In this document: positions 17,058-29,200 of the stretch, piece after piece
How positions within the stretch are numbered: position 1 is the stretch's first letter
Layout of the letters: each line of letters opens with the position of its first letter
NCBI RefSeq assembly: GCF_024435355.1
Contig: NZ_JAMJWG010000026.1
Coordinates: 1 to 64,000 of the forward strand
Length of the DNA stretch: 64,000 nucleotides
Reading direction: 5' to 3'
Origin: Streptomyces odontomachi
Lineage (GTDB): Bacteria; Actinomycetota; Actinomycetes; Streptomycetales; Streptomycetaceae
The notes under the pieces: model-generated
The model's input: only the letters and a program-made list of their open reading frames with translations
What the model was told of the DNA's origin: nothing
Database searches by the model: none
Made by a program: the position numbers and the translations under genes

Positions 17058-17213
17058 GCCCCCGTGCCCCGACATCCACGGGCTCACCGTCGCCGTACTG
17101 TCACCTGGGCATGAAATCATGGGCGTCTGCCCAACCGGGGTGTTGCCGACCCGGCTTGGACCAGGACCGCACGGCAGCGAGCAGACGGGCCATGGCCTTC
17201 AGGGGGAGGAACG

Positions 17214-17984
17214 ATGGCGGACAGTTTCGGACCACTGCGCGGCGCCCACCACCTTGACGCCAAGGCCGCCGCGGACGAGGCGGAGGAAGGGGCAGCCGGG
17301 CCGGACGCGGATGCGCCGGACCGGGAGCCGATCCGGGTCCTCGTGGTGGACGATCACGCCCTCTTCCGCCGGGGCCTGGAGATCGTGCTGGCCACCGAGG
17401 AGGACATCGAGGTGGTCGGGGAGGCCGGCGACGGCGCCGAGGCCGTCGACAAGGCGGCCGACCTGCTTCCCGACATCATCCTCATGGACGTCCGGATGCC
17501 GAAGCGCGGCGGCATCGAGGCGTGCACCTCCATCAAGGAGGTGGCTCCCAGTGCGAAGATCATCATGCTGACGATCAGTGACGAGGAGGCCGACCTCTAC
17601 GACGCGATCAAGGCGGGCGCCACCGGCTATCTCCTCAAGGAGATCTCCACCGACGAGGTGGCCACCGCGATCCGGGCCGTCGCCGACGGGCAGTCGCAGA
17701 TCAGCCCCTCCATGGCGTCCAAGCTGCTCACCGAGTTCAAGTCGATGATCCAGCGCACCGACGAGCGCCGTCTGGTCCCCGCGCCGCGGCTCACCGACCG
17801 TGAGCTGGAAGTGCTCAAGCTCGTGGCCACCGGGATGAACAACCGGGACATCGCCAAAGAGCTCTACATCAGCGAGAACACCGTGAAGAACCACGTCCGC
17901 AACATCCTGGAGAAGCTTCAGCTGCACTCCCGGATGGAGGCGGTCGTCTATGCGATGCGCGAGAAGATCCTGGAAATTCGCTGA
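17214..17984 (+). CDS. Orphan NarL/FixJ-family response regulator
   Basis: A 256-aa DNA-binding response regulator. A 40-residue acidic Ala-rich N-terminal extension precedes the receiver (RVLVVDDHALFRRGL), phospho-acceptor D92 in IILMDVRMPKRGG, and the Thr/Lys positions IIMLTISDEE and GYLLKEIS. The LuxR-type helix-turn-helix is LTDRELEVLKLVATGMNNRD with ISENTVKNHVRNI. No sensor kinase is adjacent. Its place between hpf and secA matches the S. coelicolor orphan regulator that I recall as OrrA (SCO3008), linked to antibiotic production; I could not verify that. A strong GGAGG precedes the ATG. Confidence 0.93.
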   Translation: MADSFGPLRGAHHLDAKAAADEAEEGAAGPDADAPDREPIRVLVVDDHALFRRGLEIVLATEEDIEVVGEAGDGAEAVDKAADLLPDIILMDVRMPKRGGIEACTSIKEVAPSAKIIMLTISDEEADLYDAIKAGATGYLLKEISTDEVATAIRAVADGQSQISPSMASKLLTEFKSMIQRTDERRLVPAPRLTDRELEVLKLVATGMNNRDIAKELYISENTVKNHVRNILEKLQLHSRMEAVVYAMREKILEIR

Positions 17985-18018
17985 CCGCGCGGGCGTCCCC
18001 GGCCTTCTGCGGCGTCCG

Positions 18019-19287
18019 TCATCGCAGGGCTCGGGCCAGCTCCTCGCCCAGGGCGGTGCGCAGCTCCGGGGCCTCCACGCGCTCCAGGCGTACATCGGAG
18101 CAGCCCACCCAGCCCGCCGCCTCGACCAGCGCTTCGGCCACGCCGCGCAGCGCCTTGCCGTCGGTCCGCGACAGGGACACCTGCTTCGCCACGAGCGTGC
18201 TCCCCTCACGCGCCGGGTCCACCCGGCCCACCAGCCGCCCGCCCGCCAGCACCGGCATCGCGAAGTACCCGTACACCCGCTTCTGCCGGGGCACATAGGC
18301 CTCCAGCCGGTGGGCGAACCCGAAGATCCGCTCGGTTCTGGCGCGCTCCCAGACTAGCGAGTCGAACGGTGACAGCAGGGTCGTGCGGTGGCGTCCGCGC
18401 GGCACCGTCTCCAGAGCAGCGGGGTCGGCCCACGCGTCCATGACCGCCGTCCCCGAGGCTCCCCCCGCACGCGCGGCGCGCCCGGAGCCGCCCCGGGCGC
18501 CGCTCGACGTCCTGGACCAGCCCACCACCCGCACGGGGACCAGGCCGGAGTCCGCGATCACCGCATCGACCTGCTCGGCCTTCAGCCGGTGGTAGTCCGC
18601 TATGTCCGCACGGGTGCCGACGCCGAGTGACCGGCCGGCCAGGCGCACCAGGCGGCGCAGGCACTCCCGGTCGGTGAGGTCGTCATGCCGGAACTCGGCG
18701 GGGATGGCGCGCTCCGCGAGGTCGTAGACCCGCTTCCAGCCGCGCCGCCGGGTGCACACCACCTCGCCGTACATCAGCGCGCGCTCGACGGCGACCTTGG
18801 CGGCCGACCAGTCCCACCACAGGCCGCCGTTCTTCGCGCCGCCCAGCTCGGTGGCGGTGAGCGGGCCCTCCGTGCGGAGCTGCTTGATCACCTGGTCGTA
18901 GGCGCCGTCGGGCAGGTGGTGGTTCCAGTGCGGCCGGGCGAGGTAGGCGCGGCGGCGGAAGGCGAAGTGCGGCCACTCCTCGACCGGGAGCACGCACGCG
19001 GCGTGGGACCAGTACTCGAACGCGTGCGGGGCGGCGCCCGGGCGCGGGTTCCAGTACGCGTCCTCCACGGTGCGGCGGCCGACGGCGCCGAGCCGCGCAT
19101 AGGGCACCAGCTCATGGCTGCGGGCCAGCACGGAGATGGTGTCGAGCTGCACGGCGCCGAGGTGACGGAGCACCCCCTGAACGCCCCCCTTGCGGTCCGG
19201 CGCGCCCAGCAGCCCCTGTGCGCGCAGCACTATGCGGCGGGCCTCATCGGCGGAGAGCTCGGCGACCGGTGGCGGCAGACTCGTCAT
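18019..19287 (-). CDS. YcaQ/AlkX-type winged-helix DNA glycosylase
   Basis: A 422-aa HTH_42 superfamily protein (formerly DUF1006). Known members are the bifunctional DNA glycosylases AlkZ of Streptomyces sahachiroi (azinomycin resistance) and E. coli YcaQ/AlkX, which unhook interstrand cross-links and excise bulky alkyl adducts. The family catalytic motif is Gln-hydrophobic-Gln in AlkZ and Gln-hydrophobic-Asp in YcaQ; here it is Q47-L48-D49 in GAVQLDTI, the YcaQ type. Other conserved parts are RSHELVPYARLG, FEYWSHAACVLP, LSPFDSLVWERARTERIFGF and YGYFAMPVL. A Gly/Ala-rich insert lies near residue 280. The ATG at 19287 is chosen; an upstream in-frame start at 19323 is less likely. It is convergent with the response regulator. 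Confidence 0.88.
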   Translation of the reverse strand: MTSLPPPVAELSADEARRIVLRAQGLLGAPDRKGGVQGVLRHLGAVQLDTISVLARSHELVPYARLGAVGRRTVEDAYWNPRPGAAPHAFEYWSHAACVLPVEEWPHFAFRRRAYLARPHWNHHLPDGAYDQVIKQLRTEGPLTATELGGAKNGGLWWDWSAAKVAVERALMYGEVVCTRRRGWKRVYDLAERAIPAEFRHDDLTDRECLRRLVRLAGRSLGVGTRADIADYHRLKAEQVDAVIADSGLVPVRVVGWSRTSSGARGGSGRAARAGGASGTAVMDAWADPAALETVPRGRHRTTLLSPFDSLVWERARTERIFGFAHRLEAYVPRQKRVYGYFAMPVLAGGRLVGRVDPAREGSTLVAKQVSLSRTDGKALRGVAEALVEAAGWVGCSDVRLERVEAPELRTALGEELARALR

Positions 19288-19356
19288 GCCGCACACGATA
19301 AGGGCCGCCACTGACAATCCCACCCGGATCCGCCCGCCCCACCGGCCGGGCGGATG

Positions 19357-20100
19357 TCAGGCCTGGCGCTGCGGCGTCGGGAGGTATGCCTGGGCCGAGC
19401 CGAGCCCCAGGTCGGAGGGGAGCAGCGAGCCCACCCAGCAGTCACGGCGCACCCCCTTGTTCACCAGGCCAGAGCGCAGCACGCCCTCCATGGTGAAGCC
19501 GGCCCGCTCGGCCACCGCACGCGAGTCGGCGTTGCCCACCTCGGCCCGCCACTCCACCCGGTCGATCGCGACCCGGGTGAACGCCCAGCGGGTCAGGGCA
19601 AGGGTCGCCTCGGTGACGTATCCGCGTCCGCGGTGCTCCGGAGCCGCCCAGAACCCGATCTCGCCGGTGCCCAGGCCGCGCAGCGTGATCCCGAGCATCG
19701 CGACGAGCGGCACCGTCCCGTTCCCCCCGGGCCGACCGCCCCGCGCGGCCCACTCTGCGGAACCGTCCCGTCCGCCCCGACCGGCACCCGTCCCGGACAC
19801 GCCCGTAACCGCCGGATCCGGCAGGACCGCAGCCGCCGGGGGCGACGGGCGTGCGTCCACCGAGCCCGATACCGCCCCGTTCACCAGAAATGCGCCGAAT
19901 GTGAACATCGTCCCGGTGCGCCAGCCGTCCGGGACCTGCTGGGTCAGAAAACTCTCCGCGTGCTCGGGCAGATACGGGGACGGAACCGTGGTCCAGCGCC
20001 TGATGAGGGGGTCCTGGCAGGCCGCGAGTACGGCGGGTGCGTCCTGCGCGCCCACGGTCCGCAGCAGCAGCCGGGCGGTGGTCAGTGTCTCTGGTTCCAT
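19357..20100 (-). CDS. GNAT family N-acetyltransferase
   Basis: A RimJ/RimL-type GNAT acetyltransferase, 247 aa. It begins with the typical LTTARLLLRTVGAQDA, has the acetyl-CoA loop APEHRGRGYVTEA and ends with EVGNADSRAVAERAGFTMEG. A Gly/Pro/Ala-rich insertion of about 50 residues (near 80-130) splits the N-terminal and core parts and is not typical of the family. Substrate unknown. It is transcribed in the same direction as the glycosylase gene 69 nt downstream and is divergent from secA. The start at 20100 places the conserved opening at the N-terminus; the frame remains open upstream. Confidence 0.88.
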   Translation of the reverse strand: MEPETLTTARLLLRTVGAQDAPAVLAACQDPLIRRWTTVPSPYLPEHAESFLTQQVPDGWRTGTMFTFGAFLVNGAVSGSVDARPSPPAAAVLPDPAVTGVSGTGAGRGGRDGSAEWAARGGRPGGNGTVPLVAMLGITLRGLGTGEIGFWAAPEHRGRGYVTEATLALTRWAFTRVAIDRVEWRAEVGNADSRAVAERAGFTMEGVLRSGLVNKGVRRDCWVGSLLPSDLGLGSAQAYLPTPQRQA

Positions 20101-20294
20101 CTGGTGATTCTGCGCGTGGCACAGTGGGCACGCCATGGCTTTTCGGTGCGAGCGTGCGGCACTTTCCCCGACTCCCGGGCGTTGTCCGTGTGGCCGTAGA
20201 TGCGGCAGACCTCCCGGGGCGGCGGGGTCCTCGCATACGATGGCCGTTGCCCAACCGACCGCGCCAGGCCCGACCGGCAAGGAGACCGAGCCCC
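20101..20294. promoter_or_regulatory. Divergent promoter region GNAT / secA
   Basis: 194 bp between divergent genes. AAGGAGA (20279-20285), 9 nt before the GTG, is the secA ribosome site and decides that start. No clear -35/-10 pair was identified. Confidence 0.4.
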
Positions 20295-23168
<2,874 letters not shown>

Positions 23169-23564
23169 CGTCGCAAGAGTCGCTAGAGTCGCAAGAACTG
23201 ACGGTTCCCGGCGAGACCGGGCATCCGTAGTCCATCGGGCTCATCCGGGGCCGGGCATCCTTGAGGGTGCCCGGCCCCGGCGTTTCGGCAGGGTGCCCGG
23301 CCCGGCGTTTCGGTGCGTGGTGTTGCGGCCGTCGTTGCACGAAGGGCCGCCCCGGCGGCTCCCGGTGGAGCAAGGGGCAAGAGGGGGTGTATGCGGGGCC
23401 GTGCGTGGGCCGCGGCACCCGCGAGTCACCCGGAGTCGGCCCGAGCCCTCAGTCCCCGGGCCACCGGAAGCCAGCCCGAGGCCCCGTGCCGAGCCTCCCG
23501 GGCGCCGAGCTCGCGCGCGATGGACGAGGCCCGGGCCGGCTCGGGACGGCTCAGCGTTACTCCG
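23169..23564. other. Convergent intergenic region after secA
   Basis: 396 bp. It contains a short GTCGCAAGAGTC-like repeat directly after the stop, the secA terminator (23247-23278) and a tandem copy of its right arm up to about 23312. The rest is featureless GC-rich sequence. No gene supported. Confidence 0.65.
23247..23278 (+). terminator. secA terminator, 11-bp perfect hairpin
   Basis: GGGGCCGGGCA (23247-23257) pairs perfectly with TGCCCGGCCCC (23268-23278); the loop is 10 nt. The right arm with flank (GGGTGCCCGGCCC..GGCGTTTCGG) is repeated immediately downstream to about 23312. Confidence 0.85.
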
Positions 23565-24170
23565 TCACTCCGCCTCGGCCGGTCGGCGTAGGTCCGGGCC
23601 GCCGAGTTCGATGGCGGTGCACCGCCATCGGTGGTCGGCGCCGCGCTCCAGGCGGAACGCCATGGCGCGTACCCGATCGCCCGTGGCGATCCGGGCGAAG
23701 GCCTCGACGGCACCTGCCCGGGGCAGGAAGTAGCCGACGTCCCGGACGACGGGGCGCGCCGTGCCGGTGGCCAGCGGCGAGCGGTCGGCCAGCCAGGCCA
23801 GCTCGTCGTAGGCGCGGCCCGCGGTGTGTCGCAGCATCCAGTGCACCGGACGTTGCCCGCTCAGCACGGCCAGCAGCTTCTCGGCGAACACATCGGTGGG
23901 CCGCGGTGGGCAGGGCTGCGGCACGCGGGGCTGCGGGGCCCCGTGCTGCGGCACGCCACGCTGCGATTCGCCCGATCGTGTGAGCCGGGGGTGGGCGCCG
24001 GATGCCCGTTGCGGGATGCCGCCGGGGCGCCGTGGGTCGCGGCGGCCCGGCGGACGGTTGTTGGTGCGGGTGCCCGGGCCTCGGATCGCGGCCTGGCCGC
24101 TGCTCCTGGTGCCGCTCGCCACCCCAGCCGTATCGGCCCGGGTGGCCGCCCTCGTCATGACCTTGTCCAT
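23565..24170 (-). CDS. Rv3235 family protein
   Basis: A 201-aa protein. The N-terminal half is basic, Arg/Pro/Gln-rich and apparently disordered. The C-terminal ~110 residues carry the conserved block VFAEKLLAVLSGQRPVHWML, then AYDELAWL, VGYFLPRAGAVEAFARI and a final AMAFRLERGADHRWRCTAIE. This is the small Rv3235 family of actinobacteria, of unknown function, typically encoded downstream of secA as here. The ATG at 24170 is chosen because GGGGGAAG lies just upstream; the frame is open further upstream but without a ribosome site. Divergent from the DUF6912 gene. Confidence 0.8.
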   Translation of the reverse strand: MDKVMTRAATRADTAGVASGTRSSGQAAIRGPGTRTNNRPPGRRDPRRPGGIPQRASGAHPRLTRSGESQRGVPQHGAPQPRVPQPCPPRPTDVFAEKLLAVLSGQRPVHWMLRHTAGRAYDELAWLADRSPLATGTARPVVRDVGYFLPRAGAVEAFARIATGDRVRAMAFRLERGADHRWRCTAIELGGPDLRRPAEAE

Positions 24171-24457
24171 CTGACTTCCCCCGTTCGACACCCGGTCGTC
24201 TACCGGGCGGTAGCTTGTGCTGGGGATCTTGTACGAGGCCGGGGGCGGACGGTGCAACAGGCGCCGGGCGGGACGGAACGAGGCCTGAGATTCACCTATC
24301 TGGGGTACCGGTCGGCTGCCGGTCCCGGGAACCGTCTCCTCCCCGGCACCGGACGGCTGCGATCCGGGTGCGCTGCGGGCCCACGTATTCTGTGGCCCCT
24401 CCGTGCGGTGCGACCGAGCGCGGCGGCATGACCGAACGTCGACGAAAGCGGCCAGAG

Positions 24458-24976
24458 ATGCGTGTCTATGTCCCCCTGACCCTCCCCGGCCTGGCCGAAG
24501 CACACCGGACGGGCGAGCTGGGACCGGCCCCGCTGACCGCGTACGCCGTGACGCCCGCCCTGCGTGAGTGGTACCTCTCCGACGACATCGAGGAGCTGGA
24601 GTACGCGGCGCTGAACCGCGCCGCGCTCGCCTCGCTGCGGCTGCTCGCCACCCGGCCGGAGACCGCACGCCGGCGCGTCGTCATCGCCGCCGACGTCCCC
24701 GACGGCGAGGCCATGCCCGACCCCGACCGCGGGCTCGACCCGGGCGCGCTGGGTGAGGTGCGCATCGCGACGCCGGTCCGCATGACGAAGGCGGCCGCCG
24801 TGCACGTGGACGGCGACGACGCCGAGCCGGACGTCTCCGCGGCGGCCGCCGCGCTGGGCGCGGCGGACCAGGGCGACGACGACGCCCAGTTCACCGTGGA
24901 CGGCGCCGAGGACCACGAACTCCTCTGGTACGCCACCCAGGAGATCCCCAACCTCATCGCCCTGGGCGAGAGCTGA
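24458..24976 (+). CDS. DUF6912 family protein
   Basis: A 172-aa acidic soluble protein, beginning MRVYVPLTLPGLAEAHRTGE and ending with the conserved ELLWYATQEIPNLI. The pattern matches the actinobacterial DUF6912 group; its function is unknown. No catalytic motif is visible. It is divergent from the Rv3235-family gene, the pairing usual near secA in Streptomyces. The ATG at 24458 fits the conserved start; an in-frame ATG at 24428 (MTERRRKRPE) is an alternative, and neither has a strong ribosome site. Confidence 0.75.
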   Translation: MRVYVPLTLPGLAEAHRTGELGPAPLTAYAVTPALREWYLSDDIEELEYAALNRAALASLRLLATRPETARRRVVIAADVPDGEAMPDPDRGLDPGALGEVRIATPVRMTKAAAVHVDGDDAEPDVSAAAAALGAADQGDDDAQFTVDGAEDHELLWYATQEIPNLIALGES

Positions 24977-25042
24977 CCTGCCCGTGGCGCGGCCGGTCGG
25001 CCGGCACGTCCCGTTGTCAGTGGCCCGCGATACCTTCGATGG

Positions 25043-25711
25043 ATGAGCTCGCACGCAGCACACATCGTCTGGGACTGGAACGGGACGCTCTTCCACGACA
25101 TCGAAGCGGTCGTCAGCGCCACGAACGCCGCGTTCGCGGAGATCGGCTACCCGCCCATCACCCTGGAGAAGTACCGCGAGCTGTACTGCGTGCCCGTGCC
25201 CAAGTTCTACGAGCGGCTGACCGGTCGGCTGCCGAGCGGAGCCGAGTGGGAGGCCATGGACCGGGTCTTCCACCGCCACTATCAGCATCACCGGCTGGTC
25301 TGCGGCCTCGCCGAAGGCGCCCGGGCGCAGCTCGCCGGATGGCAGTCCGCGGGCCACAGCCAGTCGATCCTGAGCATGTACGGGCACACCGAGCTGGTCC
25401 CGCTGGTGCGCGATTTCGGCATCGAGCCGCACTTCATACGCGTCGACGGGCGCACGGGCCCCTCCGGGGGGACCAAGGCGGAGCAGATGGTGCGGCACCT
25501 CGCCGCGCTGGAGGGCGTGGACCCGATCCGGACCGTGGTCATAGGCGACGCGTCCGATGACGCGACGGCCGCCCGGCACGTCGGTGCGCACGCGGTCCTC
25601 TACACGGGCGGTTCGCACAGCCGTCGCAGCCTGGAGGCGGAGGCCGACGGGGTTCCGGTCGTCGACACCCTCGCCGAAGCGGTCGAGACGGCCACCCGCC
25701 TGGTGGCGTAG
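25043..25711 (+). CDS. HAD superfamily hydrolase
   Basis: A 222-aa haloacid-dehalogenase-type phosphatase, closest in shape to phosphoglycolate-phosphatase-like enzymes. Motif I is DWNGTLFHD: the nucleophile Asp is kept, while the usual second Asp (DxD) is Asn. The cap domain spans roughly 20-90. Motif II is SILSMYG, the motif III Lys lies in GGTKAEQM, and motif IV is VVIGDASDD. Substrate unknown. It lies 66 nt after the DUF6912 gene on the same strand and may be co-transcribed. Confidence 0.88.
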   Translation: MSSHAAHIVWDWNGTLFHDIEAVVSATNAAFAEIGYPPITLEKYRELYCVPVPKFYERLTGRLPSGAEWEAMDRVFHRHYQHHRLVCGLAEGARAQLAGWQSAGHSQSILSMYGHTELVPLVRDFGIEPHFIRVDGRTGPSGGTKAEQMVRHLAALEGVDPIRTVVIGDASDDATAARHVGAHAVLYTGGSHSRRSLEAEADGVPVVDTLAEAVETATRLVA

Positions 25712-26270
25712 GGGAGGACCTTGGCCACGGGGCGGCGCCCCGGCCGTCCCGCGTGGCCCGCACGCCCCCACCCTGCTCCGCGCATCCAAGCCGCCCGCGT
25801 GCGCCCCCGGTGTGTTTCATCTCACCAGTCCGGAGCAACAAGGGGGATGAACTGCCCGCCACCCAGGGCACCGTCGCGGGGATCGCCCCCCGGGTGGGTC
25901 CGCCCAGGTGCGCCCGGCATCCCGTGTTTCCGCGTGGTTCCGGAGCATTCCGCCAAGTTTCCGGCCGTGGATTTGTGCAGCCATGGCCGATGACACCAGC
26001 ACCCCGAAGAGGGGTAGCGTGGGGGCGTGATCAGCGCGATATCCCGCGGGGGCATCGCCCCTGCCCTGCGCCCGGAGAGCACGGAGTACCACCGTCGCCG
26101 GGTCTTCGCTGGTCTTCGTATACACGGGGTCGAGCGTCATAAAACGCCAAAATCCCCCTGTTTCTCTCCCATCGAGACCTACTCTCGACGTCGACCCGAG
26201 ATCCGGCGTCACGGCGATATATTTCACTATTTTACGTCACGCAACGGCGCGCGACAGGAGCTAGAGGACA
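25712..26270. other. Intergenic region upstream of gdh
   Basis: 559 bp with no supported gene. The segment 26140-26240 is clearly less GC-rich than its surroundings and contains TATATT (26218-26223) and TATTTT (26228-26233), plausible -10 elements. An imperfect dyad TCGAGacctaCTCTCGA lies near 26171-26188. AGGAG and AGAGGA precede the gdh ATG. Confidence 0.55.
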
Positions 26271-29200
26271 ATGCACACCAAGCTGGACGAAGCCAAGGCC
26301 GAGTTGCTCGCACGAGCCGCTCGGGTAGCTGAGAACAGCCCGGCAGGGGGGCGCCTTCCGACCGGGACGACGGGAGCGGCCAGCCCGGGCGCTCCCGGCG
26401 CCGCCGACCAGGAGACCGTACTCGCGTTCCTCCAGCGCTACTACCTGCACACGGCCGCAGAGGACCTCACCGACCGCGACCCGGTCGACGTCTTCGGGGC
26501 GGCCTTCTCGCACTGCCGGCTCGCTGAGAACCGCCCCCAGGGCACGGCCAACGTCCGCGTCCACACCCCCACCGTCGAGGAGAACGGCTGGACGTGCAGC
26601 CACTCCGTCGTCGAAGTCGTCACCGACGACATGCCCTTCCTCGTCGACTCGGTCACCAACGAGCTGTCCCGCCAGGGCCGCGGCATCCACCTCGTCATCC
26701 ACCCGCAGATCGTGGTGCGCCGTGACATCACCGGCAAGCTCCTCGAGGTGCTGGCGGACCGCGCGCCGGGCGCCGGTGCGCCGGAGCTGCCGCACGACGC
26801 GCACATCGAGTCCTGGATCCACGTCGAGATCGACCGCGAGACCGACCGCGCCGACCTGAAGGAGATCACCGGCGATCTCCTGCGGGTCCTGTCGGACGCG
26901 CGCGAGGCCGTGGAGGACTGGGAGAAGATGCGCGCCGCCGCGGTGCGCATCGCCGACGGCCTGCCCACCGAGCCCACCCCCGGCGACCTGCCGGCCGAGG
27001 AGATCGAAGAGGCCCGTGAGCTGCTGCGTTGGCTCTCGGCCGACCACTTCACCTTCCTCGGCTACCGGGAGTACGACCTGCGCGGCGAGGACCTGCTCGC
27101 CGCCGTCCCCGGCACCGGCCTCGGCATCCTGCGCGCCGACCCCCGGCACGACGGCAACGACGACCATGCGCTCAGCCGGCTGCCCGCGGACGCCGGCGCG
27201 AAGGCACGCGAGCACAAGCTGCTCGTCCTGACCAAGGCCAACAGCCGCGCCACCGTGCACCGGCGCTCCTACCTCGACTACGTCGGCGTCAAGAAGTTCG
27301 ACGCCAAGGGGAACGTGACGGGGGAGCGCCGCTTCCTCGGGCTGTTCTCCTCCGCCGCGTACACCGAGTCGGTACGGCGGGTGCCGGTGATCCGGCGCAA
27401 GGTGCAGGAGGTGCTGCGCGGCGCCGGCTTCTCGCCCAACAGCCACGACGGCCGTGACCTGCTCCAGATCCTGGAGACCTACCCGCGCGACGAACTCTTC
27501 CAGACCCCGGCCGACGAGCTGCGGTCCATCGTCACCAGCGTGCTCTACCTCCAGGAGCGCCGGCGGCTGCGGCTCTACCTCCGCAAGGACGAGTACGGGC
27601 GCTACTATTCGGCGCTCGTCTACCTGCCACGCGACCGCTACACCACCGAGGTGCGGCTGCGGATCATCGACATCCTCAAGGAGGAGTTGCGCGGCGCCAG
27701 CGTCGACTTCACCGCCTGGAACACCGAGTCGATCCTGTCCCGCCTGCACTTCGTGGTCCGGGTCGCGCCCGGCAGCGAGCTGCCGCAGGTCGGTGAGGCC
27801 GACCGGGAGCGCATCGAGTCCCGTCTGGTGGAGGCCGCACGCAACTGGGACGACGGCTTCAGCGAGGCGCTGAACGCGGAGTGCGGCGAGGAGCGCGCGG
27901 CCGAGCTGCACCGCCGCTACCAGGGCGCGTTCCCGGAGGGCTACAAGGCCGACCACTCCCCGCGCGCCGCCGTCGCCGACCTCGTCCACCTGGAGAAGCT
28001 CTCCGGAGCCCAGGACGGCGAGCCGGACTTCGCCCTCTCCCTCTACGAGCCGGTGGGCGCCGGCCCCGACGAGCGGCGGTTCAAGATCTACCGCGCCGGG
28101 GACCAGGTCTCGCTCTCCTCCGTGCTGCCCGTGCTCAGCCGCCTCGGCGTCGAGGTCACCGACGAGCGCCCCTACGAGCTGCGCTGCGTCGACCGCACCC
28201 GCTCCGCCTGGATCTACGACTTCGGCCTGCGGATGCCGCAGATCGGCGGTGCCGCCGCCGGCTACCTCGGCGACGACGCACGCGAGCGTGTCCAGGAGGC
28301 CTTCGCCGCCGTGTGGACCGGCCAGGCGGAGAACGACGGCTTCAACGCGCTGGTGCTCAGCGCCGGACTGACCTGGCGCCAGGCGATGATGCTGCGCGCC
28401 TACGCCAAGTACCTGCGCCAGGCCGGCTCCACCTTCAGCCAGGACTACATGGAGGACACCCTCCGCAACAACGTCCACACCACCCGGCTGCTGGTCTCCC
28501 TCTTCGAGGCCCGGATGTCGCCGGAGCGGCAGCGCGCCGGCACCGAGCTGATCGACGGGCTGCTGGAGGAGGTGCAGGGCGCGCTCGACCAGGTCGCCAG
28601 CCTGGACGAGGACCGCATCCTGCGGTCCTTCCTCACCGTCATCAAGGCGACCCTGCGGACCAACTTCTTCCAGAGCGCGGACGGCACGAGCACGACCCGG
28701 GACCGGAAAGCCGGTGCCAAGGGCGGCGCACGGGGCGGCAAGGCCACGGCCGCCGGCAAGCCGCACGGCTACGTCTCCATGAAGTTCGACCCGCAGGCCA
28801 TCCCGGACCTTCCGGCACCCCGGCCCGCGTACGAGATCTGGGTGTACTCGCCGCGGGTCGAGGGTGTGCACCTGCGGTTCGGCAAGGTCGCGCGTGGCGG
28901 ACTGCGCTGGTCGGACCGGCGTGAGGACTTCCGCACCGAGATCCTCGGCCTGGTCAAGGCGCAGATGGTGAAGAACACCGTCATCGTGCCGGTCGGCGCC
29001 AAGGGCGGCTTCGTCGCCAAGCAGCTGCCCGACCCGGCCGTCGACCGGGACGCCTGGCTCGCCGAAGGCATCGCCTCCTACAAGACGTTCATCTCGGCAC
29101 TGCTCGACATCACCGACAACCTGGTCGGGGGCGAGGTCGTCCCGCCCGCCGACGTCGTCCGGCACGACGAGGACGACACCTACCTGGTGGTCGCCGCCGA

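Larger units (their letters stand above)
16899..17213. other. Intergenic region hpf to response regulator
   Basis: 315 bp containing two hairpins (16928-16959 and 17026-17057), then a presumed promoter for the orphan response regulator. AGGGGGAGGAACG at 17199-17211 supplies its ribosome site. No gene seen. Confidence 0.7.

Noticed and set aside
26027..26332. 101-codon open frame overlapping the gdh start
   Set aside because: It overlaps gdh out of frame and covers the likely promoter; composition is unlike neighbouring genes.
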